Shown piece after piece: positions 23,271-32,229 of a DNA stretch of 40,703 bases. Each line of letters starts with the position of its first letter. Positions within the stretch are counted from its first letter, which is position 1. The notes beneath the pieces are model-generated. The model saw only the letters and a program-made list of their open reading frames with translations. It ran no database searches and had not been told where the DNA came from. The stretch comes from Pedobacter sp. ASV17. GTDB lineage: Bacteria > Bacteroidota > Bacteroidia > Sphingobacteriales > Sphingobacteriaceae. The stretch is taken from assembly GCF_016429065.1 (NCBI RefSeq), contig NZ_JAELTX010000043.1, positions 1 to 40,703 of the forward strand, given 5' to 3'. The translations under genes were made by a program, and so were the position numbers.

Positions 23271-24362
23271 ATGAACGGCCGTATCATCTATTTATTTGTT
23301 GTTTGCTTATTTGTTTTTTCTTGTAAAAGTAAAGAGCAAAAGCTAAATGATTTTGTGTTTAAATATAACCAAGTATTGGGCGAAGGAGGTTTCCCTTCTG
23401 CGGTGGGCTCTAGTAAGGCAATTTACAAAAATGGAGAAGAGGTAATTATTGAGATGCAGCTCAATTTTTTAAAGGATGATTTGCAGGCAACAATGATAGC
23501 AAAAACCGCTCCCGATATTTTTTTTAATATCATTAAAGCCGTGCCAGAAGGACAAGCGCTATTTAATGAGGGCGTGAAATTTAACTTGCAATTATACGAT
23601 AGAAGCCGTTTGAGATTTGCGGATACGATATTGAGTAAGCAAACTTTTAAAAGCGTCGATGTAAAAGAGAAAGATGAAATGAGTTCAATGATTGCTGTGC
23701 TTAATAGTAAAATGCCTATTGTTGACCCAGAGAGCGGAATTTCTATATTGCAAATAGCATTTGACAAAAACAAAGAGGTGGTTTACACCTATCAATATCC
23801 AGAAGATTTGATAAAAGTTTTGGAAGTGGTTGATACGGAAACGCTACTCAAGCAGAATGTTGCCAATAATCCAATACTGAAACAAATGTTATTAGGAGAG
23901 GTGGGCCAGCAGGTGAACAAAGTTGTTTTTGTGATTGTTGATAAAGATAAGAAGGAAGTGAAAAGAGTATCGATGACCAGACAAGAACTGATTGTGCTTG
24001 GAAGTACCAATCAGAAAATTAGTGAGGGCGACATGGTTGTTCCAGGATTGGTAAGGGAATTAAATAAGCGCTTGCCTATTACCGATGAAAGGTTTGGATT
24101 TAAGTATTTAAAATGTGAACTGAAAAATACAACGCTTGTAAATACCTATCTGGTTCCTGATAAATATATTGAAGTTTTGGATGTGCTAGAGCAAGATGGC
24201 TCCATCAAGAAAGGTATAATGGGCTTGGAGCTTATTGGAAAAATAGTCAACTTTCCCGAGGCCAATTTGGAGAAAGTGACATCCATTTATCAAGACAAAA
24301 AAGGGAAGGTTTTAAAAAGCTATACCATCACTAAAGAAGCTTTTAATGCAAAAAAGAAATAA
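23271..24362 (+). CDS. Lipoprotein of unknown function
   Basis: This 363-residue protein, started at the second ATG (MNGRIIYLF), has a lipoprotein signal ending FVFSC (Cys18). Seven extra residues would precede it if the ATG at 23250 is used. The mature chain has what look like two repeats of an alpha/beta unit. Phrases about residues 125-150 (MPIVDPESGISILQIAFD) and 265-290 (RLPITDERFGFKYLKCELKN) are alike. I recognise no family. It begins 20-41 nt after the barrel gene in the same orientation and could be co-expressed as its partner lipoprotein. Confidence 0.7.
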   Translation: MNGRIIYLFVVCLFVFSCKSKEQKLNDFVFKYNQVLGEGGFPSAVGSSKAIYKNGEEVIIEMQLNFLKDDLQATMIAKTAPDIFFNIIKAVPEGQALFNEGVKFNLQLYDRSRLRFADTILSKQTFKSVDVKEKDEMSSMIAVLNSKMPIVDPESGISILQIAFDKNKEVVYTYQYPEDLIKVLEVVDTETLLKQNVANNPILKQMLLGEVGQQVNKVVFVIVDKDKKEVKRVSMTRQELIVLGSTNQKISEGDMVVPGLVRELNKRLPITDERFGFKYLKCELKNTTLVNTYLVPDKYIEVLDVLEQDGSIKKGIMGLELIGKIVNFPEANLEKVTSIYQDKKGKVLKSYTITKEAFNAKKK

Positions 24363-24456
24363 GTAAGGGGACTCCCTCTTAATCAAATTACATAGAGGGG
24401 ATTTGGAAGAATATGATGCTAAAACTCTCTATTTGTTCTATATAAGTAAGTAGGGC

Positions 24457-24487
24457 TTTGTGGCTTTAAATTATTTTTGTATCTTTG
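24457..24487 (+). promoter_or_regulatory. Promoter of the rimP-nusA-infB operon
   Basis: TTTG (24457-24460), exactly 19 nt, then TATCTTTG (24480-24487) is a full match to the Bacteroidota housekeeping promoter. The leader is about 55-60 nt. Confidence 0.85.
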
Positions 24488-24501
24488 CAGGGCAAAACAA
24501 G

Positions 24502-24529
24502 AAAAGAGGGGACGAGTGTCCCCTCTTTT
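24502..24529 (+). terminator. Terminator-like hairpin in the rimP leader
   Basis: A perfect 12-bp stem (AAAAGAGGGGAC with GTCCCCTCTTTT) with a GAGT loop and a T-rich 3' flank begins about 8-10 nt after the predicted transcription start and 21 nt before the rimP ATG. It has the form of an attenuator. Confidence 0.75.
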
Positions 24530-24550
24530 TATTTAGCAAAAAATAATACA

Positions 24551-25015
24551 ATGCAAGTAGAAAAGAGAGTTAGTGAACTGGTAGAAGAAAAAATTGCGGA
24601 TAGACCAGACTTGTTTTTGGTAGAGGTGAAAATGCTCCCAAACAACAAATTAATTATCCACGTTGACGGCGACCAAGGCATTAGTATACAAGATTGTGTG
24701 GCCATTAGTAGGCATGTAGGCTTCCATTTAGAAGAGGAAAATGCGATTGAAACGGCCTATAACTTAGAAGTTTCTTCTCCTGGCGTGGGCGAGCCGTTAA
24801 AATTGCTTAGACAATATGCTAAAAATATTGGACGTGAGTTGGGGCTTAAGCTTACCAACGGCGACAAGAAAGAAGGCAAATTAGTGGAAGCAACCGAAAG
24901 CAGCATCACCATCGAGGAGCAAGTAAAAGAAAAAGGAAAAAAAGTGCAATTGGTAAGTAGCCAAATTGCATTAAACGATATAACAGAAACAAAGGTTTTA
25001 ATTTCATTTAAGTAA
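24551..25015 (+). CDS. rimP: Ribosome maturation factor RimP
   Basis: This 154-residue cytoplasmic protein is needed for maturation of the 30S subunit. The start is MQVEKRVSELVEEK. A longer frame would start inside the -7 box and is rejected. The N-domain shows LVEVKMLPNNKLIIHVDGD and ISIQDCVAISRHVGFHLEE, with YNLEVSSPGVGEPLK as the family hallmark. The C-terminal SH3-like domain follows (residues about 90-154). It is the first gene of the standard rimP-nusA-infB operon, 2 nt before nusA. Confidence 0.96.
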   Translation: MQVEKRVSELVEEKIADRPDLFLVEVKMLPNNKLIIHVDGDQGISIQDCVAISRHVGFHLEEENAIETAYNLEVSSPGVGEPLKLLRQYAKNIGRELGLKLTNGDKKEGKLVEATESSITIEEQVKEKGKKVQLVSSQIALNDITETKVLISFK

Positions 25016-25017
25016 AA

Positions 25018-26253
25018 ATGAACAATATTAATTTAATCGATTCTTTTCAAGAGTTTAAGGACTTTAAGAATATCGACCGCCCTACAGTAATTAGCGTATT
25101 GGAAGAGGTGTTTCGCAGCATGTTGCGTAAAAAATACGGAACAGATGAAAACTGCGATGTGATTGTGAACCCAGACAACGGAGATTTGGAGATTTGGAGA
25201 ACCAGAAAAGTAATGGAAGATGGTTTTTCGGAGGACGATGATTTAGAGATTGAGCTTGCAGAAGTACATCAGTATGATGCTGATTTGGAAGTTGGTGACG
25301 ACTACATTGAGCAAATTACTTTAGAGAGCTTCGGACGTAGAGCTATTTTGGCGGCTCGTCAAACACTAGTTTCTAAAGTATTAGAGCTAGAGAAAGACGA
25401 AATCTTCAAGAAATATAAAGATAGAGTTGGTGAGATTGTAACTGGTGAAGTTTACCAGGTTTGGAAAAAAGAAACTTTGGTGCTAGACGACGAAGGAAAC
25501 GAGTTGTTGATGCCTAAAACAGAGCAAATTCCTGCTGACTACTTTAAAAAGGGAGATTCTGTGAAAGCGGTAATCTCAAAAGTAGACATGGTGAATGCCA
25601 CTCCTAAAATTATTATCTCGAGGGTAGCTCCAGAGTTCTTACAACGTTTGTTCGAATTGGAGGTTCCTGAGATTTTTGACGGACTAATCACCATCAAGAA
25701 AATTGTTCGCGAACCAGGAGAGCGTGCTAAGGTTGCGGTAGAATCATACGACGACAGAATTGATCCAGTAGGAGCTTGTGTGGGTATGAAAGGATCTCGT
25801 ATCCATGGTATTGTAAGAGAGTTGAAAAACGAGAATATCGATGTGATCAACTTTACCAATAATGTTTCATTATACATCCAACGTGCACTAAGTCCAGCAA
25901 AAATCACTTCTATTAAGTTAGATGATGAGACAAAACATGCTTCAGTATACTTAAAACCAGATCAAGTATCACTGGCAATTGGACGTGGTGGCCACAATAT
26001 TAAGCTTGCGGGCAAATTAACAGGTTACGAAATCGATGTATATCGTGAAGCTGATGAGGAAGATGAGGATGTGGATATCGAAGAATTCTCAGACGAAATA
26101 GATAGCTGGATCATCGACGAGTTAAAAGCGATAGGTCTTGATACAGCAAAAAGCGTATTGTCACTATCTTTAGACGAACTTGTAAAACGTACAGATCTGG
26201 AAGAAGAAACCATCAAAGAAGTAGTTGCTATTCTGAAATCAGAATTTGAATAA
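25018..26253 (+). CDS. nusA: Transcription termination/antitermination protein NusA
   Basis: This 411-residue protein binds RNA polymerase and modulates pausing, termination and antitermination. The N-terminal polymerase-binding domain spans residues about 1-125 and contains RPTVISVLEEVFRSMLRKKY. An S1 domain follows (VGEIVTGEVYQVW), then two KH domains (DPVGACVGMKGSRIHGIVREL and SLAIGRGGHNIKLAGKLTGY, quoted singly). A short acidic region leads to a C-terminal helix-hairpin-helix-like piece (GLDTAKSVLSLSLDELVKRTDLEEE begins it). It lacks the duplicated acidic repeats of E. coli NusA. Its gene follows rimP by 2 nt. Confidence 0.96.
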   Translation: MNNINLIDSFQEFKDFKNIDRPTVISVLEEVFRSMLRKKYGTDENCDVIVNPDNGDLEIWRTRKVMEDGFSEDDDLEIELAEVHQYDADLEVGDDYIEQITLESFGRRAILAARQTLVSKVLELEKDEIFKKYKDRVGEIVTGEVYQVWKKETLVLDDEGNELLMPKTEQIPADYFKKGDSVKAVISKVDMVNATPKIIISRVAPEFLQRLFELEVPEIFDGLITIKKIVREPGERAKVAVESYDDRIDPVGACVGMKGSRIHGIVRELKNENIDVINFTNNVSLYIQRALSPAKITSIKLDDETKHASVYLKPDQVSLAIGRGGHNIKLAGKLTGYEIDVYREADEEDEDVDIEEFSDEIDSWIIDELKAIGLDTAKSVLSLSLDELVKRTDLEEETIKEVVAILKSEFE

Positions 26254-26264
26254 ACATCAGATAC

Positions 26265-26294
26265 TTGAATTAATAAGAATAAACGTTACTTTTG
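26265..26294 (+). promoter_or_regulatory. Internal promoter for infB
   Basis: TTG (26265-26267), exactly 19 nt, then TACTTTTG (26287-26294) lies in the 68-nt nusA-infB gap. The predicted start is about 25 nt before the infB ATG. Confidence 0.75.
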
Positions 26295-26321
26295 TATAAT
26301 TAGAAAAAAACAGGATAATCA

Positions 26322-29300
26322 ATGTCAGACGACAAAACAATAATGTTATTAAAAGCAGCAAAAGAGCTTAACATAGGACTGGCTACCGCGGTAGAGTTCC
26401 TTGGTAAGAAGGGCTATGCTGTGGATAATAAGCCCAATACTAAGCTTTCTGGGGAGATGTACAACGTCTTGTTGCGAGAGTTTCAGGGGGATAAAATAGT
26501 TAAAGAGGAGGCTAACCAAATAGTTATTGGCAAAATACGTCGTGATGAACCTGAAGTAACAACAGAGAAAGCTCCTGAAACTACAAAAAGAAGTCAGGAC
26601 TTCGAAAGTGAAGGCGTTTTAATTAAAAACCTTCATCAATACACGCCGCCTGTTGAGAAACCAGCGACGGAAAAGCCTGCTGCGGAAAAAGCTGCTGAAC
26701 CTGAAAAGGAAGCAGAAAAACCTGTGGAAAGCAAGCCTGCTGAAAACGCGGATGATTCTTCATTGCCAGGTGTGAAAGTTATCGGTAAGATTGATCTTAA
26801 CAATCTGAACCCTAAAAATCGTCAACCGAAGAAAGAAGAAGCTCCTGCGCCAGCTCCTAAAGAGGAGAAGCCAGCAGCGCCTGTAGCACCAAAGGTGGAG
26901 GAGAAGCCAGTAGCGCCAGTGAAGGTTGAAGAACCTGTAGCAGCAAAACCTGAGCCAGTTAAACCTGTAGAGGAAAAACCTGCTACACCAGTAGCTGTTC
27001 CTATTACGCCAGTTCCAACCCCTACTCCCGCACCAGCACCAGCTAAACCTGAAGCGCCAAAAGATGAGGTCATCAAAGCGAGGTCGGTAAAATTATCAGG
27101 ACCAAATATTATTGGTAAAATTGAATTGCCAGTTACGCCTGATAGAAGAAGCCAGCCAGTAGCCTCTTCGAGTGATAGTGAAGCCGCTAGACGTAAGCGT
27201 AAACGCAAGAAAACGCCTGGAGCTCCTGGTACTGGAGGACATCAACAAGGAGGTCAAGCAGGTACAGGCACACCTGGAAATAACCCACAAGGAGGCGGTC
27301 AAAGACCACCTTACCAAGGCGGGAACAATCGTCCAGGCGGTGGCCAAGGAGGCGGTTATCAAGGTAATAGAAATAATAACCGTCCAGGTTATCAAGGAAA
27401 TAGAAATTCGGCAGCGGGTAACACTCCAAAAGAGGAACCAACTGAGAAAGAAATACAAGATCAAATTAAGGCAACACTTGCTCGTTTAAGCGGAGCAGGT
27501 AAGTCTGGTAAATTTGCTCAAAGAGCTAAGCTTCGTCGTCAAAAAAGAGATGATGTCGCACTTTCTGCGGAAGAAGCAGCTTTAGAGGAAGAATTGCAAT
27601 CGAAGGTGTTGAAAGTAACGGAATTCGTTACGGCCAACGAATTGGCAAACATGATAGATGTACCGGTGACCAAAATTATTGGAACCTGTATGAGCTTAGG
27701 TATGTTTGTGTCAATTAACCAACGTTTAGATGCAGAAACATTAACCATTGTTGCTGATGAGTTCGGTTACGAAGTTCAATTCGTAAAACCAGACGAAGAG
27801 GAAGATATCAACATTGAGGAGGAAGATGCAGAAGAAGATTTGAGCCCAAGAGTTCCTGTGGTAACCATTATGGGACACGTGGATCACGGTAAAACTTCAT
27901 TACTGGATTATATCCGTAAAGCCAATGTGGTAGCAGGAGAAGCAGGTGGAATTACACAGCACATTGGTGCCTATAAAGTAACCACCAGCGCTGGAAAAGA
28001 AATCACTTTCTTAGATACACCAGGTCACGAAGCCTTTACGGCCATGCGTGCTCGTGGTGCTAAGGTAGCCGATATTGCGATTATTGTAGTGGCTGCGGAT
28101 GATGCGGTGATGCCACAAACCAAAGAAGCAATTAACCACGCACAAGCTGCGGGAGTACCTTTGGTATTTGCCTTCACCAAAATTGATAAACCAGGTGCCA
28201 ACTCTGATAAAATACGTGAACAGTTATCTGTCATGAACATTTTAGTGGAAGATTGGGGTGGTAAATATCAATCACAAGAAATCTCTGGTAAGAGCGGTTT
28301 AAACGTCGACTTATTGCTTGATAAAGTATTGTTAGAGGCTGAGTTGTTAGAACTTAAGGCAAATCCTAATAAACGTGCTACAGGAACGGTAATTGAAGCT
28401 ACGCTTGACAAAGGACGTGGTATCGTTACTACAGTTTTAGTACAAGGAGGTACTTTAAAAGTTGGAGATCCAATTTTAGCAGGTAGCTATAGTGGTAGGG
28501 TAAAAGCGTTATTTAACGAACGTGGCGCTAAAGTAAACGAGGCCGGGCCATCGGTACCAGTACAGGTATTAGGTATGTCTGGAGCGCCTACTGCAGGCGA
28601 TAGATTTAATGCTTTAGAAAGTGAGTCCGAAGCAAGAGAGATTGCCAACAAGCGTTTGCAATTGATGCGTGAACAAGGCTTGCGTACTCAAAAACATATT
28701 ACCCTTGCAGAGATTGGTCGTCGTTTAGCGATAGGAAACTTTAAAGAGCTTAACTTGATCATCAAAGGTGACGTGGATGGTTCTATCGAGGCTTTGGCAG
28801 ATTCACTATTGAAGCTTTCAACTGAAGAGATCCAAATCAATATCATCAGCAAAGGTGTTGGACAGATTTCAGAATCTGACGTATTATTAGCTTCTGCTTC
28901 TGATGCAATCATTATCGGTTTCCAAGTTCGTCCTTCAGCAGGAGCACGTAAATTGGCAGAACAAGAACAAATCGATATTCGTTTGTATTCGATCATCTAC
29001 GATGCGATCAATGAGATCAAAACTGCGATGGAAGGTATGTTGGCTCCAGAGTTTGAAGAGAAAATTGTGGCTAATGTGGAAATCAGAGAAACCTTTAAAA
29101 TCTCTAAAGTGGGCACCATTGCAGGATGTATGGTGTTGGATGGTAAAATTACCAGAAACAGCAAAATCCGCATCGTACGTGATGGCGTAGTAATCTACAC
29201 AGGTGAGCTAGCTTCATTGAAACGCTTTAAAGATGATGTGAAAGAGGTTACTAAAGGTTACGAATGTGGTTTGAATATCCAAAACTTTAACAACATTGAA

Positions 29301-29354
29301 GTAGGGGATATTGTAGAAGCTTACGAACAAGTAGAAATAAAACGTAAATTGTAA
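26322..29354 (+). CDS. infB: Translation initiation factor IF-2
   Basis: This 1010-residue GTPase brings initiator tRNA to the ribosome. The N-terminus (residues 1-60) is an IF2_N-like helix domain ([20 protein letters not shown]). Residues about 105-260 are low-complexity Pro/Glu/Lys/Ala-rich, and residues about 290-370 are Gly/Gln/Asn/Arg-rich. These expanded linkers account for the large size. The G domain carries [10 protein letters not shown] (near residue 520), DTPGHEAF (near 566) and [10 protein letters not shown] (near 620). Domains II, III ([14 protein letters not shown]) and IV follow to the end. It has its own promoter in the nusA gap and a terminator 24 nt downstream. Confidence 0.98.
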   Translation: MSDDKTIMLLKAAKELNIGLATAVEFLGKKGYAVDNKPNTKLSGEMYNVLLREFQGDKIVKEEANQIVIGKIRRDEPEVTTEKAPETTKRSQDFESEGVLIKNLHQYTPPVEKPATEKPAAEKAAEPEKEAEKPVESKPAENADDSSLPGVKVIGKIDLNNLNPKNRQPKKEEAPAPAPKEEKPAAPVAPKVEEKPVAPVKVEEPVAAKPEPVKPVEEKPATPVAVPITPVPTPTPAPAPAKPEAPKDEVIKARSVKLSGPNIIGKIELPVTPDRRSQPVASSSDSEAARRKRKRKKTPGAPGTGGHQQGGQAGTGTPGNNPQGGGQRPPYQGGNNRPGGGQGGGYQGNRNNNRPGYQGNRNSAAGNTPKEEPTEKEIQDQIKATLARLSGAGKSGKFAQRAKLRRQKRDDVALSAEEAALEEELQSKVLKVTEFVTANELANMIDVPVTKIIGTCMSLGMFVSINQRLDAETLTIVADEFGYEVQFVKPDEEEDINIEEEDAEEDLSPRVPVVTIMGHVDHGKTSLLDYIRKANVVAGEAGGITQHIGAYKVTTSAGKEITFLDTPGHEAFTAMRARGAKVADIAIIVVAADDAVMPQTKEAINHAQAAGVPLVFAFTKIDKPGANSDKIREQLSVMNILVEDWGGKYQSQEISGKSGLNVDLLLDKVLLEAELLELKANPNKRATGTVIEATLDKGRGIVTTVLVQGGTLKVGDPILAGSYSGRVKALFNERGAKVNEAGPSVPVQVLGMSGAPTAGDRFNALESESEAREIANKRLQLMREQGLRTQKHITLAEIGRRLAIGNFKELNLIIKGDVDGSIEALADSLLKLSTEEIQINIISKGVGQISESDVLLASASDAIIIGFQVRPSAGARKLAEQEQIDIRLYSIIYDAINEIKTAMEGMLAPEFEEKIVANVEIRETFKISKVGTIAGCMVLDGKITRNSKIRIVRDGVVIYTGELASLKRFKDDVKEVTKGYECGLNIQNFNNIEVGDIVEAYEQVEIKRKL

Positions 29355-29377
29355 TATTTACCGAATTATAAATGTAC

Positions 29378-29408
29378 AAAGGGGGACGAGTTATCGTTCC
29401 CCTTTTTT
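29378..29408 (+). terminator. Terminator of the rimP-nusA-infB operon
   Basis: Arms AAAGGGGGACGA and TCGTTCCCCTTT (one G-U pair) flank a GTTA loop, followed by a T-run. It shares the 10-mer GGGGACGAGT with the leader hairpin at 24508-24517. Confidence 0.85.
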
Positions 29409-29423
29409 GTTGAGAAAGAGGGG

Positions 29424-29666
29424 TTAAAATAGCTTATAATAAGTGTAGGATTCCGTGATAATGATATGCAAAGGAATCTCATACAGTTCGCCAATCTTTT
29501 TTAGCTGTGAAATGGTAAAGTCTACATTGTTGTTTTCCCATTTTTGATAGGCCTGTCTACTAATGTTGAGTTGATTAGAAACGTTCTCCTGAGAAAGGGA
29601 GTTCATGCTCCTATATTTTCTTAACATCGAGCCGATATCGATATTTAAAGAGAATTGATATTTCAT
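29424..29666 (-). CDS. XRE-family helix-turn-helix regulator
   Basis: This 80-residue protein consists almost only of one HTH_3/Cro-C1 DNA-binding domain (residues about 12-68). QENVSNQLNISRQAYQKWEN holds the recognition helix, followed by ISQLKKIGELYEIPLH. There is no effector domain. Small proteins of this kind act as dimeric repressors. No toxin or phage partner is adjacent. An 8-bp inverted repeat 16 nt before its start (29682-29702) could be its own operator. Confidence 0.9.
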   Translation of the reverse strand: MKYQFSLNIDIGSMLRKYRSMNSLSQENVSNQLNISRQAYQKWENNNVDFTISQLKKIGELYEIPLHIIITESYTYYKLF

Positions 29667-29681
29667 GGTGTAAATGTTTAT

Positions 29682-29702
29682 ACAAGAATCATCAATTCTT
29701 GT
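29682..29702. promoter_or_regulatory. Inverted repeat, possible XRE autoregulatory operator
   Basis: Perfect 8-bp arms ACAAGAAT and ATTCTTGT flank a 5-nt CATCA spacer, just upstream of the XRE start. The size suits an HTH_3 dimer site. Binding is inferred. Confidence 0.4.
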
Positions 29703-29704
29703 GA

Positions 29705-29735
29705 AAAAAATGACAAGCTACGGTTGTCATTTTTT
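29705..29735 (-). terminator. Terminator of the SGNH hydrolase gene
   Basis: Arms AAAAAATGACAA and TTGTCATTTTTT pair perfectly around a 7-nt loop. On the minus strand it is followed by a U-run. It lies about 150 nt beyond the hydrolase stop, between it and the XRE gene. Confidence 0.65.
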
Positions 29736-29883
29736 AAAAAAATTAGGATAGCGGGCCTTAGAGAAAGGGTTCATAAATAAAATACAAACTCTTTTTCAAT
29801 AAAAAAGCGACTGCTCAAAGAAATGAAATAGTCTTTTGCTATCCCAAAGAGTGAAAGTGTAGGCTACAATTTAATAACCAGAT

Positions 29884-30852
29884 CTATCTAGATACAATTA
29901 GCTTTCTTGTGGTGGTATATAGGCCAGAAGAAGAAGTAATCTTATAAATATAGATACCTGGTGGAAGTTGGCTTAAATCTAGCTTTACCACATGCTTTCC
30001 TGTATTTAAATACTCGTTTACAGGAACAGCCATTAGCTTTCCTTGTACCGAGTAAATTTTAAGCTCTATCTTGTCTGATTCTGGCATTACAATATCTATG
30101 GAAGTATATCCGCTTATTGTAGGGTTTGGGTAGTTTGACGACACTGTAAACTGTAAAAACCTTTCAGCAATGATTTTGTTTATCGTATCAAATACCACAT
30201 AACTAATTAAACGATAACCTCTAGCATTAGGATGTACATCGTCTTGGTAAAGTGAAAAATCACGCCTAAATACTCTATTGATGTCCGCTATGTAAATCCC
30301 ATTTTCTCTGGCTATTCTTCTGTATAAGGTATTAACTTGAATAATGACATCATTTATGCGCTTAGATCTTGCATTGTTTCTGTCATCAAAAAATTGGAGG
30401 GTACTAATGATCGGAACCAATTTCTGGGTTAAGGCTACTTTAATGATCTGCCTCATATTCGCCTCAGTTTCATCAATCGACTGTCTGCCCGCTTCTATCC
30501 GTATGGCATCATTTACGCCGATCATTATTAAAATAAAGCCTGCTTTTCCAAATATTGCTGCATCTAATCTCGCTAAACTTTGTCCAGTTGTTTCGCCGCC
30601 AACCCCATATTTTTCAACTCTTACGACTTTGTTGGAATAGCATCTATTGAAGTTTTGCGCAAGGTATGATTGAAATTCTAAGCCTCTTACTCCTTCCACG
30701 GTACTAGCACCAAAAGTGATGACATTGATACTGTCTTTCGAATAATATTGCGCAGATTCTGGACAGCTTACTGCCATTCCCTGTTGTGCACCCGCATCAA
30801 AACATATCCCTATAAAAAAGATATAGAAGAGAGCGGATATTAAAAACTTCAT
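29884..30852 (-). CDS. Secreted SGNH/GDSL hydrolase with T9SS sorting domain
   Basis: This 322-residue protein has a signal peptide (cut near DAGAQ). The SGNH hydrolase domain occupies residues about 42-230. Block I is FGASTVEG with nucleophile Ser50, block II GVGGETT holds an oxyanion Gly, block III is GVNDA with Asn114, and block V is DDVHPN with Asp204 and His207. Residues about 238-322 form a type IX secretion sorting domain of type A (SNYPNP at its start, LPPGIYIYKI near its end). That predicts export across the outer membrane and attachment or release at the surface. Such enzymes often deacetylate glycans or esters. The divergent membrane acyltransferase gene suggests opposite roles on the same surface polymer, which is inference. 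Confidence 0.93.
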   Translation of the reverse strand: MKFLISALFYIFFIGICFDAGAQQGMAVSCPESAQYYSKDSINVITFGASTVEGVRGLEFQSYLAQNFNRCYSNKVVRVEKYGVGGETTGQSLARLDAAIFGKAGFILIMIGVNDAIRIEAGRQSIDETEANMRQIIKVALTQKLVPIISTLQFFDDRNNARSKRINDVIIQVNTLYRRIARENGIYIADINRVFRRDFSLYQDDVHPNARGYRLISYVVFDTINKIIAERFLQFTVSSNYPNPTISGYTSIDIVMPESDKIELKIYSVQGKLMAVPVNEYLNTGKHVVKLDLSQLPPGIYIYKITSSSGLYTTTRKLIVSR

Positions 30853-30881
30853 TTTAGTAATGATAGAAAATTATAGAACTG

Positions 30882-30889
30882 CAAATATA
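30882..30889 (-). promoter_or_regulatory. -7 box for the SGNH hydrolase
   Basis: On the minus strand TATATTTG matches TAnnTTTG, about 30 nt before the ATG. No -33 TTG is seen at 19 nt. Confidence 0.45.
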
Positions 30890-31055
30890 TGTAATATTTT
30901 AGATTGTTGGTAATTAGCTAGATATCCTTTGTGAGGTGTATTTTGGAGGTTAATTGGATGTATTTTGGTTGTTATTGTAACTTTTACACCGTTAAAGAAT
31001 GTTAAAGGCGTTCTAAAATGAGATCGGAATGTTTTTTTTGTAGAGATTTGCAGGG

Positions 31056-32141
31056 ATGAGTGAAATAAATACTATAAAGGAAAAGAAGAATTTCGATTTT
31101 GTGGATACTATCAGGTGTATTTCTATGATAGGTATTGTTTGGGAGCATGGTTCGGCCGTTCCGCCTAATATATATCATAATGTTTTCGATACCATGGTAG
31201 AAGCAAGTGTGATCCAGTCTTTTAAGTTCAGCACTATTGCTTTTTTTCTAATTGGAGGCTTTTTAATTAATCATAAGTTTCAGGAATATTCTACCCTCCA
31301 GTATTTAAAAAACAGATTTAATAATACGGTAAAGCCATGGCTATTTTGGGCTATATTGCTGATATTGCTAACCTGTTTGGATCGATATGTAGCTTATAGA
31401 AAGGGAGGTAGTAGTGAAATTGTCGATAATTTTTTTGGATACTTAGGTCATCTATCTTTTAGAAGTTTTTTCTTTACGAGCTTCTGGTTTATCCCCAACT
31501 TTCTATTTTGTATCACTATCCTTTTACTATTCAAGAAGTATCTTTACAAAATTTGGTTTGGCGTAATATTGGCTATCATGTCATTGTTTTATAGCGTTAA
31601 CCTCTATTATGGCTGGGTAGAAACTTTACATGCTGCAGCACTATTTGGCTTCATATTTTATCTTTGGTTAGGTGTATATTTGAATAAGTACTTTACACCA
31701 GTGATGGCCTGGATAGAGAAGAAGTCATATGCTGCTCTAATTACTGCGGTGATATTAACCTTCTGTCTTGCATGTTTAGAATCAATGAATCTGAACAGGA
31801 TTGGAATTTCTGATTCTTACAATACCCTACGCGTTACCAATATTTTATATTCCTTTGCCATGTTTGCCCTATTGTTAAAAATTGGAAATATTCAATTTCT
31901 GAAAGATAAACTTAAGCCTAGGGAAACCACTTTTGGCATATACCTGCTCCACTTTGTAGTTATTGATAGGGTATTTAAGCTGATACTTCAGCCTATGCAT
32001 ATAGATGTGAAAAAATTTGGTATTTGGGAAAATACAGCGAATCATTTTGTGAGGTTCCTAGCCGCATATTCTATAAGTCTACTCATTACCATGCTCATCA
32101 ATAAAACGAGGTTTAAATGGGTTGTAGGAAATAGAAATTAA
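31056..32141 (+). CDS. Membrane acyltransferase (acyltransferase 3 family)
   Basis: This 361-residue inner-membrane protein has about ten hydrophobic segments. It opens with FDFVDTIRCISMIGIVWEHG, the family's arrangement of an Arg in helix 1 followed by the catalytic His (here in WEHG). GIYLLHFVVIDRVF near residue 295 is another typical stretch. Family members (OafA, NodX, WecH-like) add acetyl or other acyl groups to lipopolysaccharide, exopolysaccharide or capsule sugars. It sits at the left edge of the glycan cluster, so a role in decorating that polymer is likely. A terminator hairpin lies 38 nt downstream. Confidence 0.88.
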   Translation: MSEINTIKEKKNFDFVDTIRCISMIGIVWEHGSAVPPNIYHNVFDTMVEASVIQSFKFSTIAFFLIGGFLINHKFQEYSTLQYLKNRFNNTVKPWLFWAILLILLTCLDRYVAYRKGGSSEIVDNFFGYLGHLSFRSFFFTSFWFIPNFLFCITILLLFKKYLYKIWFGVILAIMSLFYSVNLYYGWVETLHAAALFGFIFYLWLGVYLNKYFTPVMAWIEKKSYAALITAVILTFCLACLESMNLNRIGISDSYNTLRVTNILYSFAMFALLLKIGNIQFLKDKLKPRETTFGIYLLHFVVIDRVFKLILQPMHIDVKKFGIWENTANHFVRFLAAYSISLLITMLINKTRFKWVVGNRN

Positions 32142-32178
32142 TGGGAAAGGCGGTTTACATACCCATGTAGTTATAAAA

Positions 32179-32205
32179 AAAAGGAGCGATTTTTTCGCTC
32201 CTTTT
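32179..32205. terminator. Bidirectional terminator between acyltransferase and FkbM genes
   Basis: An 11-bp perfect stem (AAAAGGAGCGA with TCGCTCCTTTT) and 5-T loop lies between convergent stops, with A/T runs on both sides. Confidence 0.85.
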
Positions 32206-32229
32206 CTATGTTTGGAAAACCTATAATAG

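Noticed and set aside
24485..24550. Longer rimP starting at TTG 24485
   Set aside because: The TTG lies in the -7 promoter box and the extension reads through the leader hairpin. The family starts at the ATG at 24551.
26822..27464. Two open frames antisense to infB
   Set aside because: They arise from the low-complexity Pro/Ala/Gly linker and encode simple-sequence peptides only.
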